From contig JACKIB010000001.1 in NCBI GenBank assembly GCA_020638695.1, forward strand, positions 372,001 through 436,000: a DNA stretch of 64,000 nt. The letters are read 5' to 3'. The DNA comes from Planctomycetota bacterium (GTDB lineage: Bacteria; Planctomycetota; UBA1135; UBA2386). The notes under the pieces were generated by a model. The model worked only from the letters and a program-made list of their open reading frames with translations, made no database searches and was not told where the DNA came from. The position numbers were made by a program, and so were the translations under genes. Below are positions 51,730 through 61,099 of this stretch, piece after piece (the stretch's first letter is position 1; every line of letters starts with the position of its first letter).

Positions 51730-52926
51730 ATGACCTCGCCCTCCCAACTCCTGTCCGGCCGGCACATCCCGGTGCTCGACGGCGTCCGCGGCCTCGCGGT
51801 GCTGCTGGTGATGCTGCAGCACTTCTTCCACGGCATCGACAAGGCACACCACATCGCCGACGACGTGGTGTTCGGAGTGGCCGGGCGGGCGTGGATGGGC
51901 GTCGACCTGTTCTTCGTCCTGTCCGGTTTCCTGATCACCGGCATCCTGCTCGATGCCAAGGGACGGCCGCACTACTTCCGCGATTTCTACCTGCGGCGTG
52001 TGCTGCGGATCTTCCCGGCCTACTACGCGCTGCTGTTGCTGTTCTTCGTGCTGCTGCCACTGCTGCACAACGGCGCGATCGACCGCTACCTGGCGGATTC
52101 GGCTCCGGACCAGGCATGGCACTGGACCTACCTGAGCAACTTCCGCATCGCATGGCGTGGCACGTGGTACCAGCACCACTTCCCCAACGTGTTCTGGTCG
52201 CTCGCGATCGAAGAGCAGTTCTACATGGTGTGGCCGCTGGTGGTCGCCCTGTGCGGCCGAAGCACGCTGCGCAATGCCTGCCTGGCGCTGGTCGCCATCT
52301 CGCTGGGGTTCCGCCTCGCACTGCTGCTGGGTACCGACGCCAACTGGGTGACGCGGTTCGTGCTGACTCCCGGGCGGATGGACGGGTTGGCGATCGGAGC
52401 GCTGCTGGCGACATCGGTGCGGTCGGGCGCGGACCCCGCGGCGACGCGGCGGGCGGGCTGGATCGCCTTGCTCGGCGCAGCGACCCCGCTGCTGGCGCTC
52501 GAGCTGCAGCGCCCGGACAACTGGCGTGACCTACCGTTGCAGTCGGCGCGCTTCACCCTGGTCGCGGTGGTGTGCGGCGCCGCGCTGTGGCTCGCACTCG
52601 GCTCGTCTGCGCGCAGCCCATGGCGGCTGGTGTTCGAGAGCCGATCGCTGCGGACCCTGGGCAAGTACAGCTACGCCCTGTACCTGTGGCACGGCCCGGC
52701 GGTGGCCCTGGTGCGCGCGTTCTTCCACCCGAACGACCACGGCACCGTCTGGGGTTCGCGGCTGCCGCTGCAGATCGCTCACTTCGCCGCCGCCCTGGCC
52801 CTCTCGCTGCTGGCCGCCTGGCTGAGTTTCCAGCTGATCGAGCGGCACTTCCTCGCCCTCAAGACGCGGTTCTCCCACCGCCCCGCAAATCGCGATTCCG
52901 TTCGCCCCACCGACCTCCCATCATGA
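51730..52926 (+). CDS. Acyltransferase 3 (OafA-type)
   Basis: A 398-residue integral membrane O-acyltransferase. It begins with the family signature LDGVRGLAVLLVMLQHFFHG, including the conserved Arg and His, followed by about ten hydrophobic helices; FWSLAIEEQFYMVWPL is the second hallmark. Such proteins add acetyl or other acyl groups to cell-surface sugars. I chose the ATG at 51730 (MTSPSQLLSG) because an upstream ATG at 51640 would add 30 Arg-rich residues that overlap the divergent gene. Confidence 0.92.
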   Translation: MTSPSQLLSGRHIPVLDGVRGLAVLLVMLQHFFHGIDKAHHIADDVVFGVAGRAWMGVDLFFVLSGFLITGILLDAKGRPHYFRDFYLRRVLRIFPAYYALLLLFFVLLPLLHNGAIDRYLADSAPDQAWHWTYLSNFRIAWRGTWYQHHFPNVFWSLAIEEQFYMVWPLVVALCGRSTLRNACLALVAISLGFRLALLLGTDANWVTRFVLTPGRMDGLAIGALLATSVRSGADPAATRRAGWIALLGAATPLLALELQRPDNWRDLPLQSARFTLVAVVCGAALWLALGSSARSPWRLVFESRSLRTLGKYSYALYLWHGPAVALVRAFFHPNDHGTVWGSRLPLQIAHFAAALALSLLAAWLSFQLIERHFLALKTRFSHRPANRDSVRPTDLPS

Positions 52927-52930
52927 CGGC

Positions 52931-53671
52931 ATGAACCGCGTCCTGACCCGCCACCCCCGCTTCGCCACCGCGGCTTTGCTCGCACTGCTCGCGTCGTGTT
53001 CGGCGACCCACCCGACCGCCACCGACACGCTCGCGCCGATCCCCGAGGAGAGCGTGCGGCCCGGGATCAACAAGGACTTCCTGGCACCCGAGGTCGACCT
53101 GGCGAAGTTCACCCAGCGCTTCGAAGGCGAATCGCGTGAAGTGTTCGTGCACCGCCACCGGATCGTCGCCGCCCTCGACCTGAAACCTGGAGCTCGGGTC
53201 GCCGACGTCGGCGCGGGGACCGGGGCGTTCCTCCAGCCGTTCGCCAAAGCGGTCGGCGCCGAAGGTCGAGTCTACGCCGTCGACATCGCTCCGGACTTCG
53301 TCGCCAACCTGAAGCACCGTGCCGAGCAGTCGGGACTACATCAAGTCGAAGCGGTGCAGTGCACGGCGAAGTCCGCGCAGCTGCCCGCGGCCAGCGTCGA
53401 CGTCGCATTCGTGTGCGACACGTACCACCACTTCGAGTACCCCCGCAACACCCTGCACAGCCTGCGCCACGCGATCCGCCCCGGCGGCCAACTGGTGATC
53501 GTCGACTTCGAGCGCATCCCGGGGAAGAGCCGCGCCTGGACCCTGAACCACGTCCGCTGCGGCAAGGCCACCGTGATCCGCGAAGCGATCGCCGCGGGGT
53601 TTCGCTTCCACGACGAGGTCGCGGTGCGCGGCTTGCACGAGAACTACCTGATCCGCTTCCACCGCGACTGA
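52931..53671 (+). CDS. SAM-dependent methyltransferase with a lipoprotein signal
   Basis: A 246-residue protein that combines a lipoprotein signal (ATAALLALLASC, Cys at about 23) with a class I methyltransferase domain. Motif I is VADVGAGTGAF (about 89-99), and motif II-like RVYAVDIAP follows; CDTYHHFEYPRNTL and GGQLVIVDFERIP are typical of UbiE/COQ5-like members. It starts 4 bases after the acyltransferase stop, so it is probably in one operon with it. SAM is not expected outside the cytoplasm, so export is biologically odd; alternatives are a misread signal or an inner-membrane lipoprotein facing the periplasm with another function. Confidence 0.82.
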   Translation: MNRVLTRHPRFATAALLALLASCSATHPTATDTLAPIPEESVRPGINKDFLAPEVDLAKFTQRFEGESREVFVHRHRIVAALDLKPGARVADVGAGTGAFLQPFAKAVGAEGRVYAVDIAPDFVANLKHRAEQSGLHQVEAVQCTAKSAQLPAASVDVAFVCDTYHHFEYPRNTLHSLRHAIRPGGQLVIVDFERIPGKSRAWTLNHVRCGKATVIREAIAAGFRFHDEVAVRGLHENYLIRFHRD

Positions 53672-53688
53672 CCCCAGGCGCTCCGCGC

Positions 53689-54975
53689 GTGGCAAAGGGT
53701 CTGGGCCCGTGGACCGCCGGCGCACTGGTGGTCGCGAACATGATCGGCGTCGGAGTGTTCACCACCTCCGGGTTCGCCCTCGCCGATCTGCACCGCCCCG
53801 AACCGGTGCTGCTCGCCTGGGTGATCGGCGGCGTGCTGGCACTGTGTGGCGCGCTCAGCTACGCGGGTCTGGTCCACGCCATCCCCGAGTCGGGCGGGGA
53901 ATACGTGTTCCTGTCGCGCAGCACCCACCCACTGGCCGGTTTCCTCGCCGGCTGGGTCTCGCTGCTCGCCGGCTTCACCGCGCCCACCGCGGTGGCGGCG
54001 CTGGCGCTGCAGGACTACCTCGGCCCCCTGTTGCCATGGCGCGGCGACCGCCCGTTCCTGGCGACCGCGGCGATCCTGCTGGCGTGGCTGCTGCACGGCG
54101 TGCGCCGATCGACCGGGGTGCACCTGCAGAACGCCGCGGTGCTGCTCAAGCTGATCGTGTTGATCGCCCTGATCGCCGCCGGCGCGGTGTCGCTGCCCGC
54201 CGCCACGACAGTGGGGACCACGGGCGAACCGGTGAGTCTGCCGGCCTTCGCCAAGACCCTGGTGTACGTGTCGTTCGCCTACTCGGGGTGGAACGCGGCG
54301 GTGTACATCACCGGCGAACTGCGCGAGCCCCGGGCGCACACCGTCCGCGCTCTGGTGTTCGGCTGCTGCGCGGTCGCGGTGGTCTACGTCGCCCTCAATG
54401 CCGTGGTGCTGTACGCCGCGCCGCCCGCGCAGCTCGCCGGCCGCGCGAACGTGGCTGCGGTCGCCGCGTGTGCCCTCGGCGGAGAGCGGTTCGGTGTCGT
54501 GGTCAGCGGAGTGGTGGCCCTCGCGCTGTGGACCTCGATCTCCTCGATGGTCATGGCCGGGCCGCGGGTCTACGCGCGTATGGCGGCGGATGGGGTGATG
54601 CCCGCCTCGCTGGCCCGGGGCGGAACCACCCCTTCCGGCGCCGTGGCGCTGCAGGCGAGTCTGGCGATCGCCGCGGTGTGGTCGACGGGGTTGCAGGAAC
54701 TGCTCGGCTACGCCGGTGTGACCCTCGGCCTGTCCTCCGCCGCGACCGTGCTCGGCCTGGTTCGGCTGCGACGACTCCAAGGGGCGGCGGCGGTCCCCGT
54801 GTGGGGCTACCCGATCGTCCCCCTGGCGTTCGTCGCGATGACGCTCGGCGCCTCGGCGTTGATGGCCACGAATGGCGGCTGGGAGGCCCTGTGGGGTGGT
54901 CTGACGCTCGCTGCCGGCGTGCCGGCGTACTACGTGCTCCGGTGGTCGCGCGCATCCCGCGCACCCCGCACTTGA
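53689..54975 (+). CDS. APC-family amino acid permease
   Basis: A 428-residue transporter with about twelve hydrophobic helices. The GTG at 53689 starts VAKGLGPWTAGALVV, with the conserved helix 1 sequence GVGVFTTSG; helix 3 has GGEYVFL and SYAGLVHAIPESGG. The long frame upstream is Arg-rich and overlaps the methyltransferase in another phase. Starts 17 bases after the methyltransferase stop; probably transcribed with it. Substrate unknown; related carriers take up amino acids or polyamines by exchange or symport. Confidence 0.85.
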   Translation: MAKGLGPWTAGALVVANMIGVGVFTTSGFALADLHRPEPVLLAWVIGGVLALCGALSYAGLVHAIPESGGEYVFLSRSTHPLAGFLAGWVSLLAGFTAPTAVAALALQDYLGPLLPWRGDRPFLATAAILLAWLLHGVRRSTGVHLQNAAVLLKLIVLIALIAAGAVSLPAATTVGTTGEPVSLPAFAKTLVYVSFAYSGWNAAVYITGELREPRAHTVRALVFGCCAVAVVYVALNAVVLYAAPPAQLAGRANVAAVAACALGGERFGVVVSGVVALALWTSISSMVMAGPRVYARMAADGVMPASLARGGTTPSGAVALQASLAIAAVWSTGLQELLGYAGVTLGLSSAATVLGLVRLRRLQGAAAVPVWGYPIVPLAFVAMTLGASALMATNGGWEALWGGLTLAAGVPAYYVLRWSRASRAPRT

Positions 54976-55254
54976 TGGCGAGATCGTTGCGGACGAGGAG
55001 GACCGGCGACTGCTTCCGGAGGCGTCACAGATCCCCATCCAAGAGCGTGTTCTGACATTCGACGAAGCCAGCACGACCTCGCACGAGCGCCGCAACTCGG
55101 TCCGGAAGGGTCCGGGTGGTATCTTCGCTCTCCACCCGACTCGCGGGACGCGCACCGAACGAGCGCGCCACCGAACGCGAAAGTCCGGGCCTGGCTGAAA
55201 GTCCGCCACCCACCCCGCGTTTCACCCTTTCCCCTCCATCGTCGAGCGCCCCCC

Positions 55255-55902
55255 ATGAAGATCTCCGAACTGATGACCACCACCTACACCACCTGCCGAC
55301 CCGAGGACAACCTCGACCGCGCGGCGCAGATCATGTGGACCGCGGACTGCGGCTGCGTGCCGGTGGTCGACCGCGAAGGTCAACCGCTCGGCATGATCAC
55401 CGACCGCGACGTGTGCATGGCGGCGTCGTTCCAGGGCGCGCGATTGACCGACTGCCAGGTGCAACAAGCGATGAGCCGCGGGGTCCGCACGTGCCGCGAA
55501 GACATGACGATCGAAGAGGCCCACACGACCATGCGCGAGCACCAGCTGCACCGCCTGGCGGTCGTCGACCGGCGCGGGCGACTGGTCGGATTGGTGTCGC
55601 TCAGCGACCTCGTGCACCGCACCAACGTGCGCACCGACGCCGAGCGCCGCGAGCTGGCCGACGAGTTGCTGACCACGTTCAGCTCGATCTGCCGCCCGCG
55701 CGGCGTGTCCGCAGCGTCCTTGGTCACCTCGACCGTCGAGACCCCGAAGGCTGAGACCCCGAAGGCTGAGACCCCGAAGGCCGAGACACAGAAGGCCGAG
55801 ACACAGAAGACCTTGCCCGCAGCCCCGCCGTCGGCCACCGCAGCACCGAGCAAGGGCAAGAAGGCCTCGTCCGGCAGCAAGAAGTCCGCCAAGCGCAAGT
55901 GA
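55255..55902 (+). CDS. CBS-pair protein with a Lys-rich repetitive tail
   Basis: A 215-residue protein. Two CBS domains (about 1-60 and 67-125) begin KISELMTTTYTTCRP and VQQAMSRGVRTCRED, each with the conserved GMITDRDV- or GLVSLSDLV-type ends; CBS pairs usually bind adenine nucleotides. A tail from about residue 160 carries ETPKA/ETQKA repeated five times and then a Lys/Ser-rich end (GKKASSGSKKSAKRK), a nucleic-acid-binding type composition. The DNA behind the repeats is a 15-bp tandem array (55738-55812). The ATG at 55255 has no obvious ribosome site. Confidence 0.88.
   Translation: MKISELMTTTYTTCRPEDNLDRAAQIMWTADCGCVPVVDREGQPLGMITDRDVCMAASFQGARLTDCQVQQAMSRGVRTCREDMTIEEAHTTMREHQLHRLAVVDRRGRLVGLVSLSDLVHRTNVRTDAERRELADELLTTFSSICRPRGVSAASLVTSTVETPKAETPKAETPKAETQKAETQKTLPAAPPSATAAPSKGKKASSGSKKSAKRK
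55738..55812. repeat. 15-bp tandem repeat in the CBS gene
   Basis: Five consecutive 15-base units of the type gagaccccgaaggct, the last two changed to gagacacagaaggcc, encode ETPKA or ETQKA. Copy number may vary between strains. Confidence 0.8.
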
Positions 55903-56038
55903 GGCGCAAGACTCGCCTTCGCCTCGCGCAGGGGTGCGGAGGGCGGGGGTGCGGACGGCGAAGGCACCGTCAGGTCATCGCCGGCGAGGGGAGAAGCGGT
56001 GCGCTGCCAGGCTGCCCGCGGCGCTGACCCGAACCGAG

Positions 56039-58591
56039 TCAGCGCTTGCCCGACTGATCCCGCGCAGCGACAGCTTCGTCGAGCCAGCGCTTCGAGGCGA
56101 ACGGCCAGTCCTTGCGGGCGCTGCCCAACGCATGTCCCTTGGTCAACGCGTCGACGGCGTCGCCGTGGCGGCCGAGCTGGGACAACGCACGCCCCAAGTT
56201 GCACCAAGCCTCCGCGTACTTGGGATCGATGCGCGTCGCCTCCCGGAACGCCGCAACCGCATCGTCGAGCTTGTTCTGTCGCACCAGGGTGTTGCCGAGC
56301 GAGTAGCGGGCCGTCGCGTCCCCTGGCTGGATCCGTGCGAGTTCGCGGAACTGCTCGACCGCGCTGCCGAGCCGACCGTCGCTGCTCAGCAGCTGACCGA
56401 GCAGCCGCCGCGCTTCGGCGTAGTTCGGATCGAAACCGATCGCCTCGCGCAGCGTGGCCATCGCGACGTTGGTCTTTCCCTGCTCGGCCTGGATCCGCGC
56501 CAATCCGTAGCGCGCCGGGGCGTCCTTGGGCCGCAGCCGAATCACCGCGCGGAACGCCGCCAGCGCCTCCTTGGTCTTCTTGCGCACCGCCTGTGCCTCG
56601 CCGAGCTCCTGGTGGGCGTCGGCCAGTTCCGGGTCGAGCCGCACCGCTTCCTGGAACTCGGAGATGGCGTCGGTCTTGCGCGTGACCGCGTTCAGCGCTC
56701 GGCCGAGTTCCAGGTGCACCCCCGCGTGGTTCTCGTCGATCTTGATCGCGTCCCCGAACTCGCCGATCGCGTCGTGCCGCAGCCCTTGGCGCGCGAGCAT
56801 GCGCCCGAGCAGGAAGTGCGCATCGAAGCTGCGCCAGCGGAGCGCGATCGATTGCCGCACGGAGGCAATCGCCTCGGGCAGCTTGCCGAGCAGGTTGAGC
56901 ACCGCGCCGAGCTGGTAGTGTGCCTCGGCGTCGTTCGGGTGGCTCGCCAATCGCTTGCGCAACACCGCCGCCGCGGTCTTCGGATCGCGGCGGGCAATCG
57001 CTCGGCCCAAGCTGCTGTGCGCGCCCGCGTGGTCCGGCGCCAGGGCCAGCACCGCGCGGAACTCGGCGATCGCTCCGTCGAAGTCGCCGCGGTCCGCCAG
57101 CAGGGTACCGTGCAGGTAGCGCGCCGGAACGAACGTCGCGTCGCGATCGCGCACTGCCTTGCACTCCACGATCGCTGCATCGCCCTTGCCCTGGCGCGCC
57201 AGCGCCTCGGCCAAGCCGAACCGGGCCCGCACGTGGTCCGCATCGAGCCGCAGGGCTGCGGCGTACTGCTCCGCGGCCTTGTCGGGATAGCGCAGTGCCG
57301 CGTACACCGCGGCGAGGTCGGCCCGCGCCTCGGCGTCTTCCGGCAGCAACTCGACGCGCCGCTGCAGCACGGTCTCCGCCTCCGGGAGCTGCGCGGTACG
57401 CAACAGCAGCATGCCGAGCTTGCGGTGGGTGTCGGCGTCACGAGGATCGAAGCCGACCGCCTGGCGGTACTCGCGGATCGCCGGCTCCGCCTTGTTCTGT
57501 GCCGCGTACACGTCGCCGAGCAGGGCGCGCAGGGCGGCGTCGCGCGGCTGCACCGCGAGGGCCGCGGAGCACATTCGCTCGGCGGTGGCGTGTTCCCCGA
57601 GCACCGTCGCCAAAGTGTGGCCGAGCAGCCGCCGCGCGGCGACGCTGTCCGGGTGCAGGGCGACCGCGGCATGGAACAACCGCGCCGCCACCGGGCCTTG
57701 CGGCGGCTTGGCACGCAGCATCAGCTGACCGAGCGCCAGCGCCGTCGAGAAGTCGTCCGGATAGGCCGAATGGGTGACCTCGAGGACCCGGACCGCGTCG
57801 TCCACGACACCGCACCACGCGAGTGCACGCCCCAGCAAGAGCCCAGTTGCCGCCGGCTGTCGGGCGAGCGGAGTGGACCCGGCCAGGCGGCGCAGCGCGT
57901 CCGCGTCCAACCGGCGCAGTGCCTCGCGAATCGCACGGCGGATCTCGTCGGCATCGAGTGCGTGCGCGACATCGAACAGCCGCTCGGCGCCGCGCCGATC
58001 CCCTGCGCGCTCGCGGCGGATCGCCCAGGCATCCAATCCGAGCGCCAAATCCACCGCCGCGGAACGACCACGCAGCCGGGCCACCGCGGCGTCGACAGTG
58101 CCGGCATCCGGGTCGAGTTGGCGCCGCGTCCACGGCACTGCGAGCGCCGCCGCGCGGCGTCGCCACACGGCCGGCGAAGCCACGCCCGACGTCGGCTCCA
58201 CCACATCGCGCAGCTCAGCGAGCAGCGCCGCCGTGTCACGCCGCAGATCGTCGGCCGCCTTCGCCTCCTGCATCGCCTTGCGCGTCGCGATGATCTCGTC
58301 GTCGACCCTGCTGCGGACCGACTCCGACGCTCGGGTGGCGAGCCCTTTCGCCCGCTGCAGCACCGCCTGCGCCTTGGTCCACGCCCCGGCGCCGCGCAGC
58401 TGGCTGGCCTCGCGGAGATCGGCGTGCACCGCCCGGTCGCGCTCGCCGATCCCGGCGAGATCCTCGGCGCGCATCCATTGCCAACCCGCGACCCCGAGCA
58501 GGGCAGCCAGGGCGAACACCGTCGCCAGGGTGCGCAGCGAAGAAGGTTCGGCGGGGCGGGACGTCTCGACAGATTCGTTCACTGCGTTCAC
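56039..58591 (-). CDS. Membrane-anchored TPR protein
   Basis: An 850-residue protein of unknown specific role. One hydrophobic segment (about 19-38, LRTLATVFALAALLGVAGW) anchors it; the N-terminal part after that is helical, and from about residue 290 on there are roughly fifteen tetratricopeptide repeats (patterns such as ADAHQELGEAQAVRKKTKEAL and AEAWCNLGRALSQLG). TPR arrays bind partner proteins. Divergent from the PQQ propeller gene by 160 bases. Confidence 0.87.
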   Translation of the reverse strand: MNAVNESVETSRPAEPSSLRTLATVFALAALLGVAGWQWMRAEDLAGIGERDRAVHADLREASQLRGAGAWTKAQAVLQRAKGLATRASESVRSRVDDEIIATRKAMQEAKAADDLRRDTAALLAELRDVVEPTSGVASPAVWRRRAAALAVPWTRRQLDPDAGTVDAAVARLRGRSAAVDLALGLDAWAIRRERAGDRRGAERLFDVAHALDADEIRRAIREALRRLDADALRRLAGSTPLARQPAATGLLLGRALAWCGVVDDAVRVLEVTHSAYPDDFSTALALGQLMLRAKPPQGPVAARLFHAAVALHPDSVAARRLLGHTLATVLGEHATAERMCSAALAVQPRDAALRALLGDVYAAQNKAEPAIREYRQAVGFDPRDADTHRKLGMLLLRTAQLPEAETVLQRRVELLPEDAEARADLAAVYAALRYPDKAAEQYAAALRLDADHVRARFGLAEALARQGKGDAAIVECKAVRDRDATFVPARYLHGTLLADRGDFDGAIAEFRAVLALAPDHAGAHSSLGRAIARRDPKTAAAVLRKRLASHPNDAEAHYQLGAVLNLLGKLPEAIASVRQSIALRWRSFDAHFLLGRMLARQGLRHDAIGEFGDAIKIDENHAGVHLELGRALNAVTRKTDAISEFQEAVRLDPELADAHQELGEAQAVRKKTKEALAAFRAVIRLRPKDAPARYGLARIQAEQGKTNVAMATLREAIGFDPNYAEARRLLGQLLSSDGRLGSAVEQFRELARIQPGDATARYSLGNTLVRQNKLDDAVAAFREATRIDPKYAEAWCNLGRALSQLGRHGDAVDALTKGHALGSARKDWPFASKRWLDEAVAARDQSGKR

Positions 58592-58751
58592 GCGCTCCGG
58601 GAGCTCGGGCCGGACCGGCCCAGGGCGAAGAAACCGCCTCAGTGTGACGCGCCCGCGTGCGGCGGGGAAGGGCCGGCGCCGGATTCGGCGCTGCGGTCAG
58701 GTTTGTCGGAAGCCCCGCTGGCAGGCGCGCCTCGCCAGCCGTAGCAGGGCC

Positions 58752-60110
58752 GTGCGCACCACCGGGACCGTAGCGATCCTCGCCTTCGCCGCCTTGGCCG
58801 CGGCACAACCGCCAGCGTGGCCGTGTTTTCGCGGCCCGAACCGCGACGGCGCGGCGCAGGCGGATGCTCGGCCTCCGCTCGAATGGAGCAACACCAAGAA
58901 CCTCGCGTGGCGCGTCGCGCTTCCCGGCCCGGGTGCATCCAGCCCGATCGTCTGCGGCGATCGCGTGTTCGTCACCTGCTACACGGGCTACGGCGCGCAC
59001 CTCGACGACGGCGGAGACTTCAAGAAGCTGGTCCACCATCTGGTGTGCGTCGCACGCGAGCGCGGCGCGATCCTCTGGCAGCGCGCGGTCCCCGGACCGC
59101 TGCCGCACAAGGCGCGACCGATGCAGCTCACCGAGCACGGGTTTGCCAGCCCAACGCCGGCGACCGACGGCAGGGCGGTGTACTGCTACTTCGGCCGCGC
59201 CGGCGTGGTGGCGTTCGATCTCGACGGCAAGGTCCTGTGGCAGACCGACCTCGGCGAACCGACCAAGGGTGCACCGCCGCCGACCAACACGGTCGAGCAC
59301 AAGGGCAAGGTGCTGTCGCTGCGCTGGGGCACCGCCGCCAGTCCGTTGGTGTGCGGTGACCTGGTGTTGGTGAATGCCTCCGAGCAGAGTAACTCGATCC
59401 GCGCGCTCGATCGCGCGACGGGCAAGCTGCGCTGGACGTACGAGTCCGCAAACCTCGAGGGCTGCGCGACCACGCCCGCGGTCGTCGCGGTCGGCAAGAC
59501 GCAGCAGGTGGTGATGTGCCTCGGCGGCGCGGTCTGGGGACTGGGACTCGAGGACGGCAAACTGAGGTGGCAGGTCGAGACGGGCACCCGGGGTGGCATG
59601 TCCCCGACTCCGGTGTCGGATGCCGAGCGCGTGTACACCTTTGGCGGCGACGGCAAGAGCTTCGCGCTCTGGCTGACGCCGCGCTCCCCGCAAGGCGCCG
59701 CCACAGCGACCGGGGAACGCGGGCCGGTTGACGATCGCCGCATCGCCTGGAAGGGCGCCAACGTCGACATCCCCTCCCCCGCGCTGCACGACGGCAAGCT
59801 CTTCCTGGTGTCGCAGAGCGGCATCGGCACAGTGGTCACGAGCCGCGACGGCAAGACCCTGGTGACCGGCCGCCTGGAGGGCCGCACGGGCAAGGTCTAC
59901 GCCTCGCCACTGATCGCCGCCGGGCGCATGTATGTCGTGAGCCGCAAGCGCGGCACCTTCGTCTACTCCGCGGACGAGAAGCTCCGCTTGCTGCACCGCA
60001 ACGAACTCGACGACGAGAGCGTGTTCAACGGCTCCCCCGCAGTCGACGGACCGCGCCTGTTCCTGCGTTCGGACAAGTTCCTGTACTGCCTGGCGACCCG
60101 CGGGGTCTGA
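58752..60110 (+). CDS. Exported PQQ-type beta-propeller protein
   Basis: About 452 residues from the GTG at 58752 (VRTTGTVAILAFAALAAAQ), which gives a signal peptide; no ATG fits. The mature protein begins PPAWPCFRGPNRDG, a typical planctomycete start for this family, and has repeated blades such as GKVLWQTDLGEP, GKLRWTYESANL and GKLRWQVETGTRGG. It does not have the catalytic residues of quinoprotein dehydrogenases that I could recognise, so it is probably a binding propeller. A frame-open ORF upstream (57774) is antisense to the TPR gene. Confidence 0.87.
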   Translation: MRTTGTVAILAFAALAAAQPPAWPCFRGPNRDGAAQADARPPLEWSNTKNLAWRVALPGPGASSPIVCGDRVFVTCYTGYGAHLDDGGDFKKLVHHLVCVARERGAILWQRAVPGPLPHKARPMQLTEHGFASPTPATDGRAVYCYFGRAGVVAFDLDGKVLWQTDLGEPTKGAPPPTNTVEHKGKVLSLRWGTAASPLVCGDLVLVNASEQSNSIRALDRATGKLRWTYESANLEGCATTPAVVAVGKTQQVVMCLGGAVWGLGLEDGKLRWQVETGTRGGMSPTPVSDAERVYTFGGDGKSFALWLTPRSPQGAATATGERGPVDDRRIAWKGANVDIPSPALHDGKLFLVSQSGIGTVVTSRDGKTLVTGRLEGRTGKVYASPLIAAGRMYVVSRKRGTFVYSADEKLRLLHRNELDDESVFNGSPAVDGPRLFLRSDKFLYCLATRGV

Positions 60111-60189
60111 TCCGCGATCCACCTGCCAGGTCGGGGGCGCTCCCCGGACGGCGAACCGCCGCGTGCAGAGAGGCCGGCGATGCGGCAAG

Positions 60190-60927
60190 ATGACCGGCGT
60201 GATCAGCGTCTACCTGTCTCTCGTCATCGCCGTCGCAGTCGGTCTCGTGTGGGCCGTGCTGCCGTTCGGCGGCTGGCTGTCCGGCATCTTCATCGGAGTG
60301 CTGGCGATGGTGGCCACCTGGATCGTGATCGGCCGGCGACTGGCGAAACGCATTCAGCCCGTGCTCGCCCAGGCGCAGAAGCAGGCCGAAGCCGGCCACG
60401 CGGCGATGGCCATTACGACTGTGCAGAGCCTGCTGCCTACCGCGCGCTGGATCCCGATGCTCGAGGGTCAGCTGTTCGCGCAGATCGGCGTGCTGAGCAT
60501 CGGTGCCGGCAAGGAGGACCAGGCGATCGAGTACTTGGAGAAAGCCACCCCCCGCGCCGCGGAGGGCAAGCTGTTCCTCGCCTGCCTCTACCAGCGCCGC
60601 CGGCGCGCCGACGATGCCCTACGCGTGCTGGCGGAGGCCCAGAAGCGCAATGGCAAGCACGTGCTGCTGCACAACGTGTACGCCTACCTGCTCTACAAGG
60701 CGGACGACAGCGCGGGCGCGATCGAGAAGCTCAACGCGCTGTTGGCCAAGGTACCGGAGAACGAGGCGACCAAGGACAACCTCTCTCGGGTGAAGAACGG
60801 CAAGCGCATGAGCATGAAGCCGTTCGGCATGCACTGGTACAGCCTGGGGCTCGAGCGGCCACCCGCCAGCATGAACCCGCAGCTGCACGATCCGCGGCGC
60901 GGCTTCTCCGGTCACGCACGCCGGTGA
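60190..60927 (+). CDS. Small membrane protein with TPR-like repeats
   Basis: A 245-residue protein. Two hydrophobic helices (about 5-26 and 29-49, VAVGLVWAVLPFGGWLSGIF and following) are succeeded by a helical domain with TPR-like units (EDQAIEYLEKATPRAAEGKL, ADDALRVLAEAQKRNGKHVL, AGAIEKLNALLAKVPENEATK). It ends in an Arg-rich tail after LERPPASMNPQLHDP. The ATG at 60190 (MTGVISVYLS) is 79 bases after the propeller gene; co-transcription is possible. Function unknown. Confidence 0.8.
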   Translation: MTGVISVYLSLVIAVAVGLVWAVLPFGGWLSGIFIGVLAMVATWIVIGRRLAKRIQPVLAQAQKQAEAGHAAMAITTVQSLLPTARWIPMLEGQLFAQIGVLSIGAGKEDQAIEYLEKATPRAAEGKLFLACLYQRRRRADDALRVLAEAQKRNGKHVLLHNVYAYLLYKADDSAGAIEKLNALLAKVPENEATKDNLSRVKNGKRMSMKPFGMHWYSLGLERPPASMNPQLHDPRRGFSGHARR

Positions 60928-60952
60928 CCGGGGGGCGGCACGGTCCGCTCGA

Positions 60953-61099
60953 CTACGCGGAGCGGCTGTCGGAAACCAAGACGATGCGATCGCGCTTGGC
61001 CTGGGGTTGCCCCACCGACCGGAGGGCGCGACCCATCAGAAGGCTGATGGGAATCGAAGCGATCAGCCAGAGCGCCAGCAGCGTGAAGATCCAGATCAT
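60953..61099 (-). CDS. 48-residue single-helix membrane protein
   Basis: A short frame from ATG 61097-61099 to TAG 60953-60955. It begins MIWIFTLLALWLIASIPISL, one clear transmembrane helix, and continues with a basic-polar end (RALRSVGQPQAKRDRIVL...). Codon use matches the GC-rich style of its neighbours (mostly G or C in third position). It is convergent with the 60190 gene, 25 bases from its stop, and antisense to nothing. No family is recognised; short planctomycete membrane proteins of this type are common but mostly unannotated. Confidence 0.55.
   Translation of the reverse strand: MIWIFTLLALWLIASIPISLLMGRALRSVGQPQAKRDRIVLVSDSRSA

Noticed and set aside
57774..58751. Upstream extension of the propeller frame
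   Set aside because: Antisense to the TPR gene and Ser/Arg-rich; the signal peptide at 58752 marks the real start.
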